A stretch of DNA of 64,000 nucleotides from Glutamicibacter protophormiae (GTDB lineage: Bacteria > Actinomycetota > Actinomycetes > Actinomycetales > Micrococcaceae), in the NCBI RefSeq assembly GCF_014647495.1, contig NZ_BMPH01000010.1:103562-167561 (forward strand), written 5' to 3'. This document shows, in pieces, positions 50,762 to 59,825 of the stretch. Position numbers and translations under genes: made by a program. Every line of letters begins with the position of its first letter. The stretch's first letter is position 1. The notes beneath the pieces were generated by a model. It saw only the letters and a program-made list of their open reading frames with translations, was not told the DNA's origin and did no database searches.

Positions 50762-51919
50762 CTACAGCGCGGAGAAGGCCCGGTCCAGGTCGTCAATGAG
50801 GTCAGCAGCGTCCTCGATGCCCACCGAGAGGCGCAGCAGATTCACCGGCACGGCCAGCTCGGTGCCCTTGACCGATGCGTGGGTCATCTCCGAGGGGTAG
50901 TTCATCAGCGATTCGATGCCGCCCAGCGACTCGGCCAGGGTGAACAGCCTGGTGCTTTCCGCGACGGTGCGGGCCGCCGCCTCGCCGCCGGCGAACTGCA
51001 CGGAGACCATGCCGCCGAAGCCGCTCATCTGGGTCTTGGCGATCTCGTGGCCCGGGTGGTTTTCCAGGCCCGGGTACAGCACCCGCTCCACTTCCTTGCG
51101 CTCGCCCAACCAGGCGGCCACCTGCGCCGCGTTTTCCGAGTGGGTGCGCATGCGCACGCCCAGGGTCTTCAGGCCGCGGGTGGTCAGGAACGCGTCCATC
51201 GGGCCGGAGACCGCGCCCACGGCAAACTGGATGAACCCGATCTTCTCCGCCAGTTCGGCGTCCTTGACGATGACCGCCCCGCCGACCACGTCGGAGTGGC
51301 CGCCGATGTACTTGGTGGTCGAGTGCACCACGATGTCCGCGCCCAGCGCCAGCGGCTGCTGCAGGAAGGGACTGGCGAACGTGTTGTCCACGACCAGCAG
51401 CGCGCCGGCTGCGTGGGCGATCCGCGCGGCCTTGGCGATGTCGGTGATCTTCATCATCGGGTTCGACGGGGTCTCGACCCACACCAGCTTCGCCTTGTTC
51501 TTTTCGATCGCTGCGGTCAGCGCCGCCTCGTCGCCCATGTCCACCGGGGTGTTGCCGATGCCCCAGGCGCCCAGCACGCGGTCGATCAGGCGGAAGGTGC
51601 CGCCGTAGGCGTCGTTGCCCAGCACGATGTGGTCCCCCGGGCGCAGGATCGCGCGGATCAGCGAATCTTCGGCGGCCAGGCCGGAGCCGAAGGAGAAGGC
51701 GTGGGTGCCATGCTCGGCGGAGGCCAGCTGCTCCTGCAGCGCGTCGCGGGTCGGATTGCCGCCGCGGCCGTATTCGTAGCCGCTGCGCAGCTGGCCGATG
51801 GCTTCCTGCGCATAGGTCGAGGAGAAGTGCAGCGGAGGCACCACGGCGCCGGTGACCGGTTCAAAGGCCTGGCCGGCGTGGACGAAGCGGGTGTTGGATC
51901 CCTGGGCATTGCGAGTCAT
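50762..51919 (-). CDS. metB: Cystathionine gamma-synthase/lyase family PLP enzyme
   Basis: 385 residues, Cys/Met metabolism fold. PLP Lys in VVHSTTKYIGGHSDVVGGAV, PLP phosphate site in SGYEYGRGGNPTRDALQEQL and FSFGSGLAAEDSLI, and substrate site in NTFASPFLQQPLALGADI. ATG at 51919 has AAAGGA 11 nt upstream. It follows cbs by 25 nt in one operon, so it more likely works as a cystathionine gamma-lyase in reverse transsulfuration (homocysteine to cysteine), as the corresponding mycobacterial pair suggests, though the annotation cystathionine gamma-synthase is equally used. Confidence 0.92.
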   Translation of the reverse strand: MTRNAQGSNTRFVHAGQAFEPVTGAVVPPLHFSSTYAQEAIGQLRSGYEYGRGGNPTRDALQEQLASAEHGTHAFSFGSGLAAEDSLIRAILRPGDHIVLGNDAYGGTFRLIDRVLGAWGIGNTPVDMGDEAALTAAIEKNKAKLVWVETPSNPMMKITDIAKAARIAHAAGALLVVDNTFASPFLQQPLALGADIVVHSTTKYIGGHSDVVGGAVIVKDAELAEKIGFIQFAVGAVSGPMDAFLTTRGLKTLGVRMRTHSENAAQVAAWLGERKEVERVLYPGLENHPGHEIAKTQMSGFGGMVSVQFAGGEAAARTVAESTRLFTLAESLGGIESLMNYPSEMTHASVKGTELAVPVNLLRLSVGIEDAADLIDDLDRAFSAL

Positions 51920-51944
51920 TGAATGTGTGTCCTTTGCGAAATCT

Positions 51945-53309
51945 CTAGCGGGTGACGTAGGCCAGCAGGTCTGATGCGGTCAGGGCGGCGACGACTTCGC
52001 CGTTGTCGGCCAGCAGCACAGCGGGGTGATCCGCCAGCAGCTGGTGGGCGCGCTCTAGGCTCTCCCCCACTCCCAGCAGCGGGACGGGCAGCGAGTCCAG
52101 GTCGGCCAGGGTGCTCTCCGGCGCGGCCCCGGCCAGCAACGCCTCGGTGAGCTGCGCGGCGCCGACGACCCCGCGAACCTCGCCGATGCGGGCCGGCAAC
52201 TGTGCCGTGGCGGCAACCAGCGCGTCCGCTCCGGATTCGCGCAGCGATGCCGCGGCCCGGGCCAGCGTGGTGTCCAGCGGAATGGTCATCACCGGGTCGG
52301 CCGCCAGCGCGGTAGCCACGCGACGCAGCTCGGCGTCGCCGTCTCCGGTGAAGCCCTGGGTCAGCATCCACGATTCGTTGTAGATCTTGGCCAGGTAGCC
52401 GCGGCCCCCGTCCGGGGCGATGACGACGATGACGTCGTCCTCGTCCAGGTCCTTGGCGATGCGCAGGGCCGCTGCGACCGCCATGCCCGAGGAGCCGCCC
52501 AGCAGCAGTCCCTCTTCCTTGGCCAGCCGGCGGGTCATGGCGAAGGCCTCGGCGTCGGTGACGGCCTGGACCTCGTCGGGCACGGCAGGGTCGTAGTTCC
52601 CCGGCCACATGTCTTCTCCCACGCCCTCGACGAAGTAGGGGCGGCCGGTGCCGCCGGAGTAGACCGAGCCGTCCGGGTCCGCGGCGATGACCTTCACCGG
52701 GCCGGAGGCGCGGTCGGCGGAGATCTGCTTGAGGTAGCGGCCGGTGCCGGTGATGGTGCCGCCGGTGCCGGCGCTGATCACCACATGGGTCAGTTTGCCG
52801 TCGGTGTCGGTCCAGATTTCCGGGCCCGTGGTTTCAAAGTGGCTGTCCGGCGCCCCGGGGTTGGAGAACTGGTCGGGTTTGTAGGCGCCGTCGATCTCGG
52901 TGACCAAACGGTCCGAAACCCCGTAGTACGACTCGGGCGAATCCGGGGCGACCGCGGTGGGGGTCACCACGACCTCGGCTCCGTAGGCGCGCAACACGTC
53001 GCGTTTTTCCTCGCCGACCTTGTCCGGGGTGACGAAGACGGTGCGGTATCCCTTGAGCTGGCCCACCATGGCCAGGCCGACGCCGGTGTTGCCGCTGGTG
53101 GGCTCCACAATGGTGCCCCCCGGTTTCAGCTCGCCGCTCTGCTCTGCACGCTCGATCATCTTCAGCGCGATGCGGTCCTTGATGGAACCGCCCGGGTTCA
53201 AGTATTCGAGCTTCACGAGTACCGTGGCCTTGATGCCTTCAGTCACGCGGTTGAGTTTCACGAGCGGCGTGTTGCCGATCAGGTCCAGAACGGTAGGCGC
53301 ATACTTCAT
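51945..53309 (-). CDS. cbs: Cystathionine beta-synthase
   Basis: 454 residues. Condenses serine and homocysteine to cystathionine. PLP Lys in LNPGGSIKDRIALKMIERAE, PLP-phosphate loop SAGTGGTITGTGRYLKQISA and substrate loop PTSGNTGVGLAMVGQLKG. Two CBS domains lie in the C-terminal region (about 335-454). The N-terminal heme domain of animal enzymes is absent. ATG at 53309 has TAAAGT 7 nt upstream and an ACGACA -35, so it is probably leaderless. The open frame extends 25 codons further but with no support. Operon with metB. Confidence 0.94.
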   Translation of the reverse strand: MKYAPTVLDLIGNTPLVKLNRVTEGIKATVLVKLEYLNPGGSIKDRIALKMIERAEQSGELKPGGTIVEPTSGNTGVGLAMVGQLKGYRTVFVTPDKVGEEKRDVLRAYGAEVVVTPTAVAPDSPESYYGVSDRLVTEIDGAYKPDQFSNPGAPDSHFETTGPEIWTDTDGKLTHVVISAGTGGTITGTGRYLKQISADRASGPVKVIAADPDGSVYSGGTGRPYFVEGVGEDMWPGNYDPAVPDEVQAVTDAEAFAMTRRLAKEEGLLLGGSSGMAVAAALRIAKDLDEDDVIVVIAPDGGRGYLAKIYNESWMLTQGFTGDGDAELRRVATALAADPVMTIPLDTTLARAAASLRESGADALVAATAQLPARIGEVRGVVGAAQLTEALLAGAAPESTLADLDSLPVPLLGVGESLERAHQLLADHPAVLLADNGEVVAALTASDLLAYVTR

Positions 53310-53316
53310 GTCAAGA

Positions 53317-53345
53317 ACTTTACCGGCGGGTGTCACACTTGTCGT
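53317..53345 (-). promoter_or_regulatory. cbs promoter
   Basis: Minus strand ACGACA (53340-53345), 17-bp spacer, TAAAGT (53317-53322), 7 nt before ATG: leaderless spacing. Confidence 0.55.
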
Positions 53346-53445
53346 TCCCGCCCGTAGTCTTACGTCACGCAGTTCCCGGAGCACTTTCGCGGTGCTAACA
53401 GAATGAGACGCCTGCGCCCAGCGAAAAGAGAGGATTCTGCCGCCG

Positions 53446-54417
53446 ATGCAGTTGGATCAGAATGCCGCGACAGGGAACTTCGATCCCCAGCGCCCGGTGT
53501 CTCTGGGCAAGTCATTGGGGATTCTGCGCCGAGGGCTGGGTGATCCAACGATTCGCTTGTCCGGCTCCGAAGCCTGGCTGGTGTTCGCAACTCCCGACGG
53601 GGATGCCTCGCTGCGAATTCTCAAATCCGCGCTTAACTCGCCTGCAACATTCCAGGCGTGGGGCCCCGGAGCCCGGTGGGCGGTGGAGTTCGCCCCGGAT
53701 CTGCTGGGCGCCAGTGACGACTGGAGCGCTTTCGACGCCCCGGAATTCAACGGGCTGCTGCCACAGATCGTGCGGCATACCCGTTCCCTGCACCGGGATG
53801 TCGTCTTGCCGCGGACCAACCGGATTTTCGAGCATCTGCTGGGCGCAGTGCTGGAGCAGCGCGTCACCGGGATCGAGGCGAACTTCGCATGGCGGTGGCT
53901 GATCCGCCACAAGGGGCGGCCGGCACCCGGTCCGGTGCCCGAAGGTCTGCGTATTGCCCCCGGGGCCGAGCAGATCGCGACGATGAACCGGTGGGATTGG
54001 CAGGCAGCGAGGGTTGACCAGCAGCGGGCTTCGGCGCTGCGCCAGGTGGCGGCGGCGGCCGGAAGCCTTCAGTGGTGGGCCGGACGTCCAATCGAGGAGG
54101 CGAAGCCGTCCGCGAGAAAACCCGGAACCTTGGAGGCTGCACTGCTCTCGCTGCCGGGCATTGGCCCCTGGACCGTGGCCGAGACGTTGCAGCGTTCGCA
54201 TGGCTCGGCGGATTTAGTGTCCGTGGGAGATTTCCACTTGGCGGCGTTCGTGGGCCAGGTGCTCACCGGCAGGCGCGTGGATGACGCCGGAATGCTGGAA
54301 CTTCTTGCTCCGTTCGCTCCGCATCGCCAGCGGGTGGTTCGCCTGCTGCAGCTTTCGGGCGAACGGAAGCAAAGCTTCGGGCCCCGCTATGCGCCGCTGG
54401 ATCACCGGGAGCGCTAG
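53446..54417 (+). CDS. AlkA-type DNA glycosylase (HhH-GPD)
   Basis: 323 residues, base-excision repair of alkylated bases. The helix-hairpin-helix and catalytic Asp are in LLSLPGIGPWTVAETLQRSH followed by DLVSVGDFHL (about residues 232-267). An EQRVTGIEANFAWRWLIRHK helix precedes it. No iron-sulfur cluster cysteines are present and there is no N-terminal methyltransferase part. ATG at 53446 has AGAGAGG about 13 nt upstream. It is divergent from cbs. Confidence 0.82.
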   Translation: MQLDQNAATGNFDPQRPVSLGKSLGILRRGLGDPTIRLSGSEAWLVFATPDGDASLRILKSALNSPATFQAWGPGARWAVEFAPDLLGASDDWSAFDAPEFNGLLPQIVRHTRSLHRDVVLPRTNRIFEHLLGAVLEQRVTGIEANFAWRWLIRHKGRPAPGPVPEGLRIAPGAEQIATMNRWDWQAARVDQQRASALRQVAAAAGSLQWWAGRPIEEAKPSARKPGTLEAALLSLPGIGPWTVAETLQRSHGSADLVSVGDFHLAAFVGQVLTGRRVDDAGMLELLAPFAPHRQRVVRLLQLSGERKQSFGPRYAPLDHRER

Positions 54418-54435
54418 AACCCGAAGCGTAGGGAT

Positions 54436-54810
54436 TCAGGACTCCGCCTGTGCGGCTTCCTGGGCGATCTGCGCGTGGACCTCGCCCATGTCGATGCCCT
54501 TGACCGCAGTGACCAGGTCTTCGAGCTGGCTGGCGTTCAGGGCGCCGGCCTGCGAGAACACGAGGACCTTTTCACGGAAGGCCATGATGGTCGGGATGGA
54601 GGTGACGTTGGCGGCGCGGGCCAGGCCCTGTTCAGCCTCGGTGTCGACCTTCGCGAAGACGACGTCGGTGAACTTCTCCGAAGTCTGCTCGTACACTGGG
54701 GCGAACTGGCGGCAAGGACCGCACCACGCAGCCCAGAAATCCACGAGGACAATGTCGTTCTCTTCGATCAGCTGCGCGAATTCGTTTTCGCTCACATTTT
54801 TAGTTGCCAT
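54436..54810 (-). CDS. trxA: Thioredoxin
   Basis: 124 residues. The redox motif WCGPC lies in VLVDFWAAWCGPCRQFAPVY, and cis-Pro in TSIPTIMAFREKVLVFSQAG. The C-terminal 20 residues are an Ala/Gln-rich extension. ATG at 54810 (MATKNVSENEFAQLIEENDI) is used, with TACCGT 6 nt upstream and no ribosome binding site; an upstream in-frame start is unlikely. It is convergent with the glycosylase gene. Confidence 0.95.
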   Translation of the reverse strand: MATKNVSENEFAQLIEENDIVLVDFWAAWCGPCRQFAPVYEQTSEKFTDVVFAKVDTEAEQGLARAANVTSIPTIMAFREKVLVFSQAGALNASQLEDLVTAVKGIDMGEVHAQIAQEAAQAES

Positions 54811-54816
54811 GCTTAC

Positions 54817-54822
54817 ACGGTA
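54817..54822 (-). promoter_or_regulatory. trxA -10 box
   Basis: TACCGT on the minus strand, exactly 6 nt before the trxA ATG. Confidence 0.45.
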
Positions 54823-54904
54823 GCGGACGCACACGGTGAATACCCAGTAATGGGAGATTTAACGAGCCTTGGCCATTTCGGGAATAACTTCGGGTTAATC
54901 AAAA

Positions 54905-54932
54905 AAACTCCCAGATCTTTCGATCTGGGAGT
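54905..54932 (-). terminator. tRNA-Tyr terminator
   Basis: 12-bp perfect stem (54905-54916 and 54921-54932), 4-nt loop, minus-strand tail of seven T in eight bases. Confidence 0.9.
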
Positions 54933-54937
54933 TATTT

Positions 54938-55020
54938 GTGGCAGATACTGGATTCGAACCAGTGAAGGCGTTGCCAGCTGATTTACAGTCAGCCCCCTTT
55001 GGCCACTCGGGTAATCTGCC
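54938..55020 (-). tRNA. tRNA-Tyr (GTA)
   Basis: 83 nt with the long variable arm of type II tRNAs. Acceptor GGCAGAT pairs with ATCTGCC, anticodon arm CTGA CTGTAAA TCAG with anticodon GTA, T arm CTGGTTCGAATCCAG. It has its own terminator. Confidence 0.96.
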
Positions 55021-55201
55021 GAGCCGCTCCGTTTGAGAACATTTGTTCTTGTCGGAACGAGAAATAACTCTACAGGAGATTTTCGATGATGTGAAATCGA
55101 GAGGGGCCTTTTTGCTGTAACCCTGATCACAGCCGGTTTTCGGGGTCTAAAACCGGTAGTCTTGGACTCGAATCTGAACCGTTACATCTAGGAGTATTCA
55201 C

Positions 55202-55690
55202 ATGGCTAGCGATTCCAGTTTTGACGTTGTCAGCAAGGTGGACAGCCAGGAAGTAGCCAACGCGCTGCACCAGGCCCAGAAGGAAATCCAGCAGCGCTAC
55301 GACTTCAAGGGCGTAGGCGCCGAGATCGATTTCAGTGGCGAGAAGATCCTCATGAAGGCCTCGTCGGAAGAGCGCGTGAAGGCCGTTCTGGACGTCTTCC
55401 AGTCCAAGCTGGTCAAGCGCAACATCTCGCTGAAGTCCCTGGACGCAGGCGAGCCTTTCGCCTCGGGCAAGGAATACCGCATCGAAGCGGGCATCAAGGA
55501 GGGCATCGCCCAGGATGTCGCCAAGAAGATCAACAAGCTGATCCGCGACGAGGGGCCGAAGGGCGTCAAGTCCATCATCCAGGGCGACGAGCTGCGTGTC
55601 TCGTCCAAGTCCCGCGATGACCTGCAGAGCATCATTGCGCTGCTGAAGGACTTCGAGGAAGCCGACCTCCAGTTCATCAACTACCGCTAG
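55202..55690 (+). CDS. yajQ: YajQ-family nucleotide-binding protein
   Basis: 162 residues, the normal length. Family marks are [20 protein letters not shown] at the start, [19 protein letters not shown], and [20 protein letters not shown]. Some YajQ proteins bind cyclic di-GMP; others bind nucleotides or tRNA-like ligands. Actinobacteria often lack a c-di-GMP role for it, so the ligand is open. ATG at 55202 has AGGAG 7 nt upstream. Bounded by a bidirectional terminator. Confidence 0.93.
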   Translation: MASDSSFDVVSKVDSQEVANALHQAQKEIQQRYDFKGVGAEIDFSGEKILMKASSEERVKAVLDVFQSKLVKRNISLKSLDAGEPFASGKEYRIEAGIKEGIAQDVAKKINKLIRDEGPKGVKSIIQGDELRVSSKSRDDLQSIIALLKDFEEADLQFINYR

Positions 55691-55715
55691 GCGTTCACCG
55701 CTGCGGTACGACATT

Positions 55716-55745
55716 GGCGAGGAGCCCCTGCCGGGGCTCCTCGCC
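55716..55745. terminator. Terminator between yajQ and htpX
   Basis: 13-bp perfect stem (55716-55728 and 55733-55745), 4-nt loop, TATTTCTGTCTT on the plus strand. Confidence 0.9.
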
Positions 55746-55776
55746 TATTTCTGTCTTCCGGGCGCGTTGCCGGAGC

Positions 55777-56655
55777 CTAGTACTGCCGGCCGCCTGCCAT
55801 GGCCTCAAGGCGTGCAATGCGTTGGTCCATCGGCGGGTGGGTGGAGAACATCTGCTTCATCTTGGAACCGAACGGGTTGGCGATCATCAGGTGCGAGCTG
55901 TTGACCAGCTTCTGGTCCTGCGCGCCCAGCGGGGCGGCGCTGATCCCTGATTCCAGCCGACGCAGTGCGCTGGCCAGGGCCAGCGGGTCGCCGGTCAGCT
56001 TGGCGCCGTCCTCGTCCGCGTCGAACTCGCGGGTGCGGCTGACCGCCATCTGGATGATCGACGCGGCAATCGGAGCCAGCAGCGACAGCGCGATCAGCGC
56101 GATCGGGTTGACGTTGCGGTTCTCGTTGTTGTTTCCGCCGCCGAAGAACAGCAGGAACTGCGCCAGCGACGTGATCACGCCGGCGATGGCAGCCGCCACC
56201 GAGGAGGTGAGGATGTCGCGGTTGTAGACGTGCATCAGCTCGTGTCCCAGCACGCCGCGCAGCTCGCGCTCATTGAGCAGCTGCATAATGCCCTCGGTGC
56301 AGCACACCGCGGCATTCTCCGGGTTACGTCCGGTCGCGAAGGCGTTCGGCGAAGCGGTCGGCGAGACGTACAGGCGCGGCATCGGCTGCTGGGCGTTCAT
56401 CGACAGCTCGCGCACGATCCTGTACATCTGCGGCTGCTGCTCTTCGGTCACTGGGTAGGCACGCATCGAACGCAGCGCGATCTTGTCGCTGTTCCAGTAG
56501 CCGTAGGCCGTAGTGGCCACGCCGATCAAGGCGAAGATCCAGATGAAGCTGGCGTTGCCGGTTCCATTGGCAATCAGAGAGCCAATCGCCAGGAGCAACG
56601 CAAACATGCCGCCGAGCAAAAGGGCTGTCTTGAATCCGTTGTTGTGTCCATGCAC
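55777..56655 (-). CDS. htpX: Membrane zinc metalloprotease HtpX
   Basis: 292 residues. Integral membrane M48B protease for quality control of membrane proteins. Two N-terminal helices (about 10-52), the zinc motif [14 protein letters not shown] (HExxH form), the third ligand Glu in [19 protein letters not shown], and two more helices between (about 145-190). GTG at 56655 has GGGGAG 9 nt upstream; the open frame extends far upstream but overlaps the opposite gene and lacks support. No heat-shock operator was seen. Confidence 0.93.
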   Translation of the reverse strand: MHGHNNGFKTALLLGGMFALLLAIGSLIANGTGNASFIWIFALIGVATTAYGYWNSDKIALRSMRAYPVTEEQQPQMYRIVRELSMNAQQPMPRLYVSPTASPNAFATGRNPENAAVCCTEGIMQLLNERELRGVLGHELMHVYNRDILTSSVAAAIAGVITSLAQFLLFFGGGNNNENRNVNPIALIALSLLAPIAASIIQMAVSRTREFDADEDGAKLTGDPLALASALRRLESGISAAPLGAQDQKLVNSSHLMIANPFGSKMKQMFSTHPPMDQRIARLEAMAGGRQY

Positions 56656-56854
56656 GATGGCGTACTCCCCTAAAGATGAATCCGTACTAAGTCTTCCTAG
56701 TCTAGTCAACGTATGGATACGCCGCACCGTTCCGCCCGCCGGCGAATACTTGCGCGCCGGACCGGTGATCTTTGCAACATTGCCGGTCCGCCTGCGCAGG
56801 CGGGAATACGGAGCGCGAGGTGATGTTATACGGTGTGACTTGTATCTACTTCCC

Positions 56855-56914
56855 ATGGGGAGTTTTCCGGGCTCCACGCAGCCCACTTCGTTCGAAAGCC
56901 ATCGCACCGCATGA
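56855..56914 (+). CDS. Possible leader ORF coupled to rarD, 19 residues
   Basis: ATG at 56855 opens [19 protein letters not shown], whose stop overlaps the rarD ATG by four bases (ATGA). rarD itself lacks a good ribosome binding site, so translation could be delivered by this ORF. No ribosome binding site precedes the small ORF, so support is limited. Confidence 0.3.
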   Translation: MGSFPGSTQPTSFESHRTA

Positions 56915-57849
56915 CACCAAACACCGTGAAACCCATCCGTTCGCAGCACAGCTACGGCCTGATCCAGGGAACGAGCGCCTACCTCATCTGGGGCCTGCTT
57001 CCGGTGTACTTCCTCATGCTCCCGCAGATTTCCGCCTTTGAATTCGTTGCGGTCCGGGTGCTCTTCTCGTTGATCTTCTGCGTCCTGCTTCTGTTGGCGA
57101 CCCGGCAGATGCGCCAGTTCGCGGCCATGTTCAAGGAAGGCAAAACCATGTGGCAGCTGGCCCTGGCCAGCTTCCTGATCGCGACGAACTGGGTCCTGTA
57201 CGCGGTGGCGGTGCTGACAGGACACGTGCTGGAAGCATCGCTGGGCTACTTCATCAACCCGATCGTAGCGATCCTGCTCGGAGTGCTTGTGCTCAAGGAA
57301 CGGCTACGACCCCTCCAATGGGTGGCCGTGGGCTTCGCCTCCGCCGCGGTGCTCGTGCTGACCATCGGGTTGGGCCGCGTCCCGTGGATATCCCTGGGAC
57401 TGGCATTCTCCTTCGGCTTCTACGGCCTCGTGAAGAACCAGGTGGGCCAGAGCGGCACCGCGCTGGGGACGCTGACGATGGAAACCCTGTGGCTCACGCC
57501 CCTAGCCGCCGTGTTCATCGGCTGGCTGGCCCTCGCCGACTCCTCGGCCCTGTTCCAGGCGGATTCCGGCACGCTGCTGCTGCTGGCGGCCAGCGGCATC
57601 ATCACCGCGGTTCCGCTGCTGCTCTTCGGAGGGGCGGCGCGGCGGCTGCCGCTGAGCACCGTCGGCTCGTTGCAGTTCCTGGCGCCGTTGATCCAGTTCG
57701 TCCTGGGGCTGCTGGTCTTCGGCGAGCAGATGCCTGCCGAACGCTGGGTCGGCTTCGGACTGGTCTGGGTCGCGGTCATCATCGTGCTGGTCGACATGCT
57801 CCGGGCTCCCAAGGCCGGCAGCATGCCGGAGCCCAAGAAGCTCGTCTAG
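56911..57849 (+). CDS. rarD: RarD/EamA-family transporter
   Basis: 312 residues and ten membrane segments, drug/metabolite transporter superfamily. The RarD block [20 protein letters not shown] with [20 protein letters not shown] and LKERL, and the second-repeat [20 protein letters not shown] with PAERW are present. The substrate is not known for the family. ATG at 56911 has no strong ribosome binding site and overlaps the stop of a short upstream ORF. It is closed by a terminator. Confidence 0.9.
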   Translation: MTPNTVKPIRSQHSYGLIQGTSAYLIWGLLPVYFLMLPQISAFEFVAVRVLFSLIFCVLLLLATRQMRQFAAMFKEGKTMWQLALASFLIATNWVLYAVAVLTGHVLEASLGYFINPIVAILLGVLVLKERLRPLQWVAVGFASAAVLVLTIGLGRVPWISLGLAFSFGFYGLVKNQVGQSGTALGTLTMETLWLTPLAAVFIGWLALADSSALFQADSGTLLLLAASGIITAVPLLLFGGAARRLPLSTVGSLQFLAPLIQFVLGLLVFGEQMPAERWVGFGLVWVAVIIVLVDMLRAPKAGSMPEPKKLV

Positions 57850-57871
57850 CCCCGCGCCCCAGCCGGGCCAG

Positions 57872-57912
57872 ACCCGCAGCACCTACAACGGATCGTCCCC
57901 GGTGCTGCGGGT
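57872..57912 (+). terminator. rarD terminator
   Basis: 12-bp perfect stem (57872-57883 and 57901-57912), 17-nt loop, followed by TTTCCTTT. Confidence 0.8.
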
Positions 57913-58075
57913 TTTCCTTTGCAACCTCTAGCTGGCCCCTTCAGCGGACCGCACCCGTTCCGCAGGGCCGTTGCGCATCCGCACGAGGCTCGGCGCTCTG
58001 CCGGGCCCAGGGCTTCCCGCTGGAGGATGCGCGGGCCGCAGGGAGCACCCAAGATCCCGCCTTCCGGTTAACGCA

Positions 58076-58113
58076 CGGCATCCCCGCACAGCGTGGGCCG
58101 TGCGGGGATGCCG
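58076..58113 (-). terminator. gabT terminator
   Basis: 14-bp perfect stem (58076-58089 and 58100-58113), 10-nt loop, 30 nt past the gabT stop; the T-tract is poor. Confidence 0.7.
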
Positions 58114-58143
58114 CTTGGGGTGGGTTTATCCGTTTGCTGCCGC

Positions 58144-59487
58144 TTAGGCGGCGTGCTTGCGGATGGCTGCTTCCAGCACGTCGAACGCGTCGGTCAGCAG
58201 TTCGTCGCCGATGACCAGTGGTGGCAACAGGCGAACAACGTTGCCGTAGGTGCCGCAGGTCAGGATCAGGACACCCTGGGCCAGGCACTCTTCGGCGATG
58301 GCCTTGGTCAGGGCCGCGTCAGGCTGCTTGCCGCCGGCCTTGACGAATTCCAGCGCAATCATGGCGCCGCGGCCACGGACCTCGCCCAGTGCGGGAACGT
58401 CCTTCTGCAGCGCGATGAAGCGGGCGAAGAACTGCTCTTCAATCTCGCGGGCGCGGCCCGGCAGGTCCTGGTCTTCCATGAACTTGATGGATTCCAGCGC
58501 AGCGGCCACGGCGACGGGGTTGCCGCCGTAGGTGCCGCCCAGGCCGCCGCCGTGCACTGCGTCGATCAGCTCGGCGCGGCCCACGATGCCCGACAGCGGC
58601 ATGCCGCCGGCGATGCCCTTGGCCACGGTGATGATGTCCGGCTCGATTTCCTCGATGTCCGAAGCGAACCAGGCACCCGAGCGGGCAAAGCCGGCCTGGA
58701 CTTCATCGGCAACGAAGACGATGCCGTTTTCCTTGGCCCATTCGGCGATGCGCGGCAGGAAGCCGGCGGCGGGAACAATGAAGCCGCCTTCGCCCTGGAT
58801 CGGCTCGATGATGATCGCGGCGATCTGGTCGCCGCCGATCTGCTTCTCCATGGCCAGGATGGCGCGCTCTGCGGCTTCCTTGCCCGAGATGTTCGGGTTC
58901 TCTTCGCGGTATGGGTAGCTCATCGGCATGCGGTAGATTTCCGGTGCCAGCGGGCCGAAGCCGCGCTTGTACGGAGCAGCCTTGGCGGTCAGTCCCATGG
59001 TCAGGTTGGTGCGGCCGTGGTAGGCGTGGTCGAAGGCGACAACCGCCTGGCGGCCGGTGGCCACACGGGCCACCTTGATGGCGTTCTCCACTGCTTCGGA
59101 ACCGGAGTTGAAGAACGCGGCGCGCTTTTCGAAGGTGCCGGGGGTGATCGCGGCCAGCTTCTCGGCCAGTGCAATGTAGCCCTCGTACGGGGCCACCATG
59201 AAGCAGGTGTGGGTGAAGCGCTGCGCCTGCTCGGCAACGGCCTTGGCCACTGCCGGGTTCGACGCGCCAACGGTGGTCACGGCGATGCCGGAGCCGAGGT
59301 CGATCAGCTGGTTGCCGTCGACATCGACAATGATGCCGCCGTCAACGTCTGCAGCGTACACCGGAAGGGTCGAGGCGACGCCTGCTGCCACCGCGTTGGC
59401 GCGGCGGGCGGCCAGCTCCTGCGACTTGGGGCCTGGGAATGGGCCTTCGAGCTTGCGCTTCTGTTCAATGCGGTAGGTAACGTCCAC
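58144..59487 (-). CDS. gabT: 4-aminobutyrate aminotransferase
   Basis: 447 residues, class III PLP aminotransferase. Moves the GABA amino group to 2-oxoglutarate, giving succinate semialdehyde. PLP Lys lies in DIITVAKGIAGGMPLSGIVG, the Asp/Gln pair in FVADEVQAGFARSG, and the PLP ring block in FFNSGSEAVENAIKVAR, with the GHAR-type AFDHAYHGRTNLTMGLT. GTG at 59487 has GAGAGGAAAA about 9 nt upstream. A PucR-type regulator, an NSS transporter and an inverted repeat at its promoter are nearby. Beta-alanine or delta-aminovalerate are possible alternative substrates. Confidence 0.93.
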   Translation of the reverse strand: MDVTYRIEQKRKLEGPFPGPKSQELAARRANAVAAGVASTLPVYAADVDGGIIVDVDGNQLIDLGSGIAVTTVGASNPAVAKAVAEQAQRFTHTCFMVAPYEGYIALAEKLAAITPGTFEKRAAFFNSGSEAVENAIKVARVATGRQAVVAFDHAYHGRTNLTMGLTAKAAPYKRGFGPLAPEIYRMPMSYPYREENPNISGKEAAERAILAMEKQIGGDQIAAIIIEPIQGEGGFIVPAAGFLPRIAEWAKENGIVFVADEVQAGFARSGAWFASDIEEIEPDIITVAKGIAGGMPLSGIVGRAELIDAVHGGGLGGTYGGNPVAVAAALESIKFMEDQDLPGRAREIEEQFFARFIALQKDVPALGEVRGRGAMIALEFVKAGGKQPDAALTKAIAEECLAQGVLILTCGTYGNVVRLLPPLVIGDELLTDAFDVLEAAIRKHAA

Positions 59488-59545
59488 CAGCTTTTCCTCT
59501 CACTATGGCTCCTGCATTCGCCGGGGAATGCAAAGTTCTAGTAGC

Positions 59546-59613
59546 AGAATATGTTGGCGCGAATCGTTGCACTACCGGATTCAGCACAAGTGGGCACCGG
59601 CTTGGTAGTGCAA
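59546..59613 (-). promoter_or_regulatory. gabT promoter with probable regulator-binding repeat
   Basis: A perfect 10-bp inverted repeat, TTGCACTACC (59567-59576) and GGTAGTGCAA (59604-59613), lies upstream of a TATTCT -10 (minus, 59546-59551). The proximal half-site takes the place of the -35 box, which fits an activator-dependent promoter. The neighbouring 10-mer AATCGTTGCA (59562-59571) also occurs beside the regulator gene at 61513-61522. Confidence 0.5.
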
Positions 59614-59625
59614 GTGCACAGACGC

Positions 59626-59665
59626 GGCGCGGCCCCCGTTCCGCGAAGGGAACGGGGGCCGCGCC
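59626..59665 (-). terminator. Terminator after the transporter unit
   Basis: 17-bp perfect GC stem (59626-59642 and 59649-59665), 6-nt loop, 20 nt past the small subunit stop, before the gabT control region. Confidence 0.8.
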
Positions 59666-59685
59666 GGTGGTGCCGTGGTTCGAGG

Positions 59686-59823
59686 CTACAGCGTGTGTGC
59701 CGGCTCGATCACGTCGTCATCGGTTTTCTCCGGGTGACGCGAGAGGTGGATCAGGGAAACGGCCAGGCCGCCCCAGATGGTGAGCATTGAAACGATCATG
59801 AAGACAATGGCAAGCGTACTCAT
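59686..59823 (-). CDS. Small subunit of the NSS transporter (MetS-like)
   Basis: 45 residues: one membrane helix (MSTLAIVFMIVSMLTIWGGL) and a charged cytoplasmic tail (HPEKTDDDVIEPAHTL). ATG at 59823 has AAAGGAG 9 nt upstream, and the gene starts 2 nt after the transporter stop. It matches the MetS type of methionine/alanine importer small subunit, which is required for the large NSS protein in corynebacteria. The context here is a gab cluster, so the substrate may be GABA. Confidence 0.85.
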   Translation of the reverse strand: MSTLAIVFMIVSMLTIWGGLAVSLIHLSRHPEKTDDDVIEPAHTL

Positions 59824-59825
59824 TT

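Noticed and set aside
56656..57225. Upstream extension of the htpX frame by about 190 codons
   Set aside because: It overlaps the start of divergent rarD and has no signal; GTG at 56655 has a good ribosome binding site.
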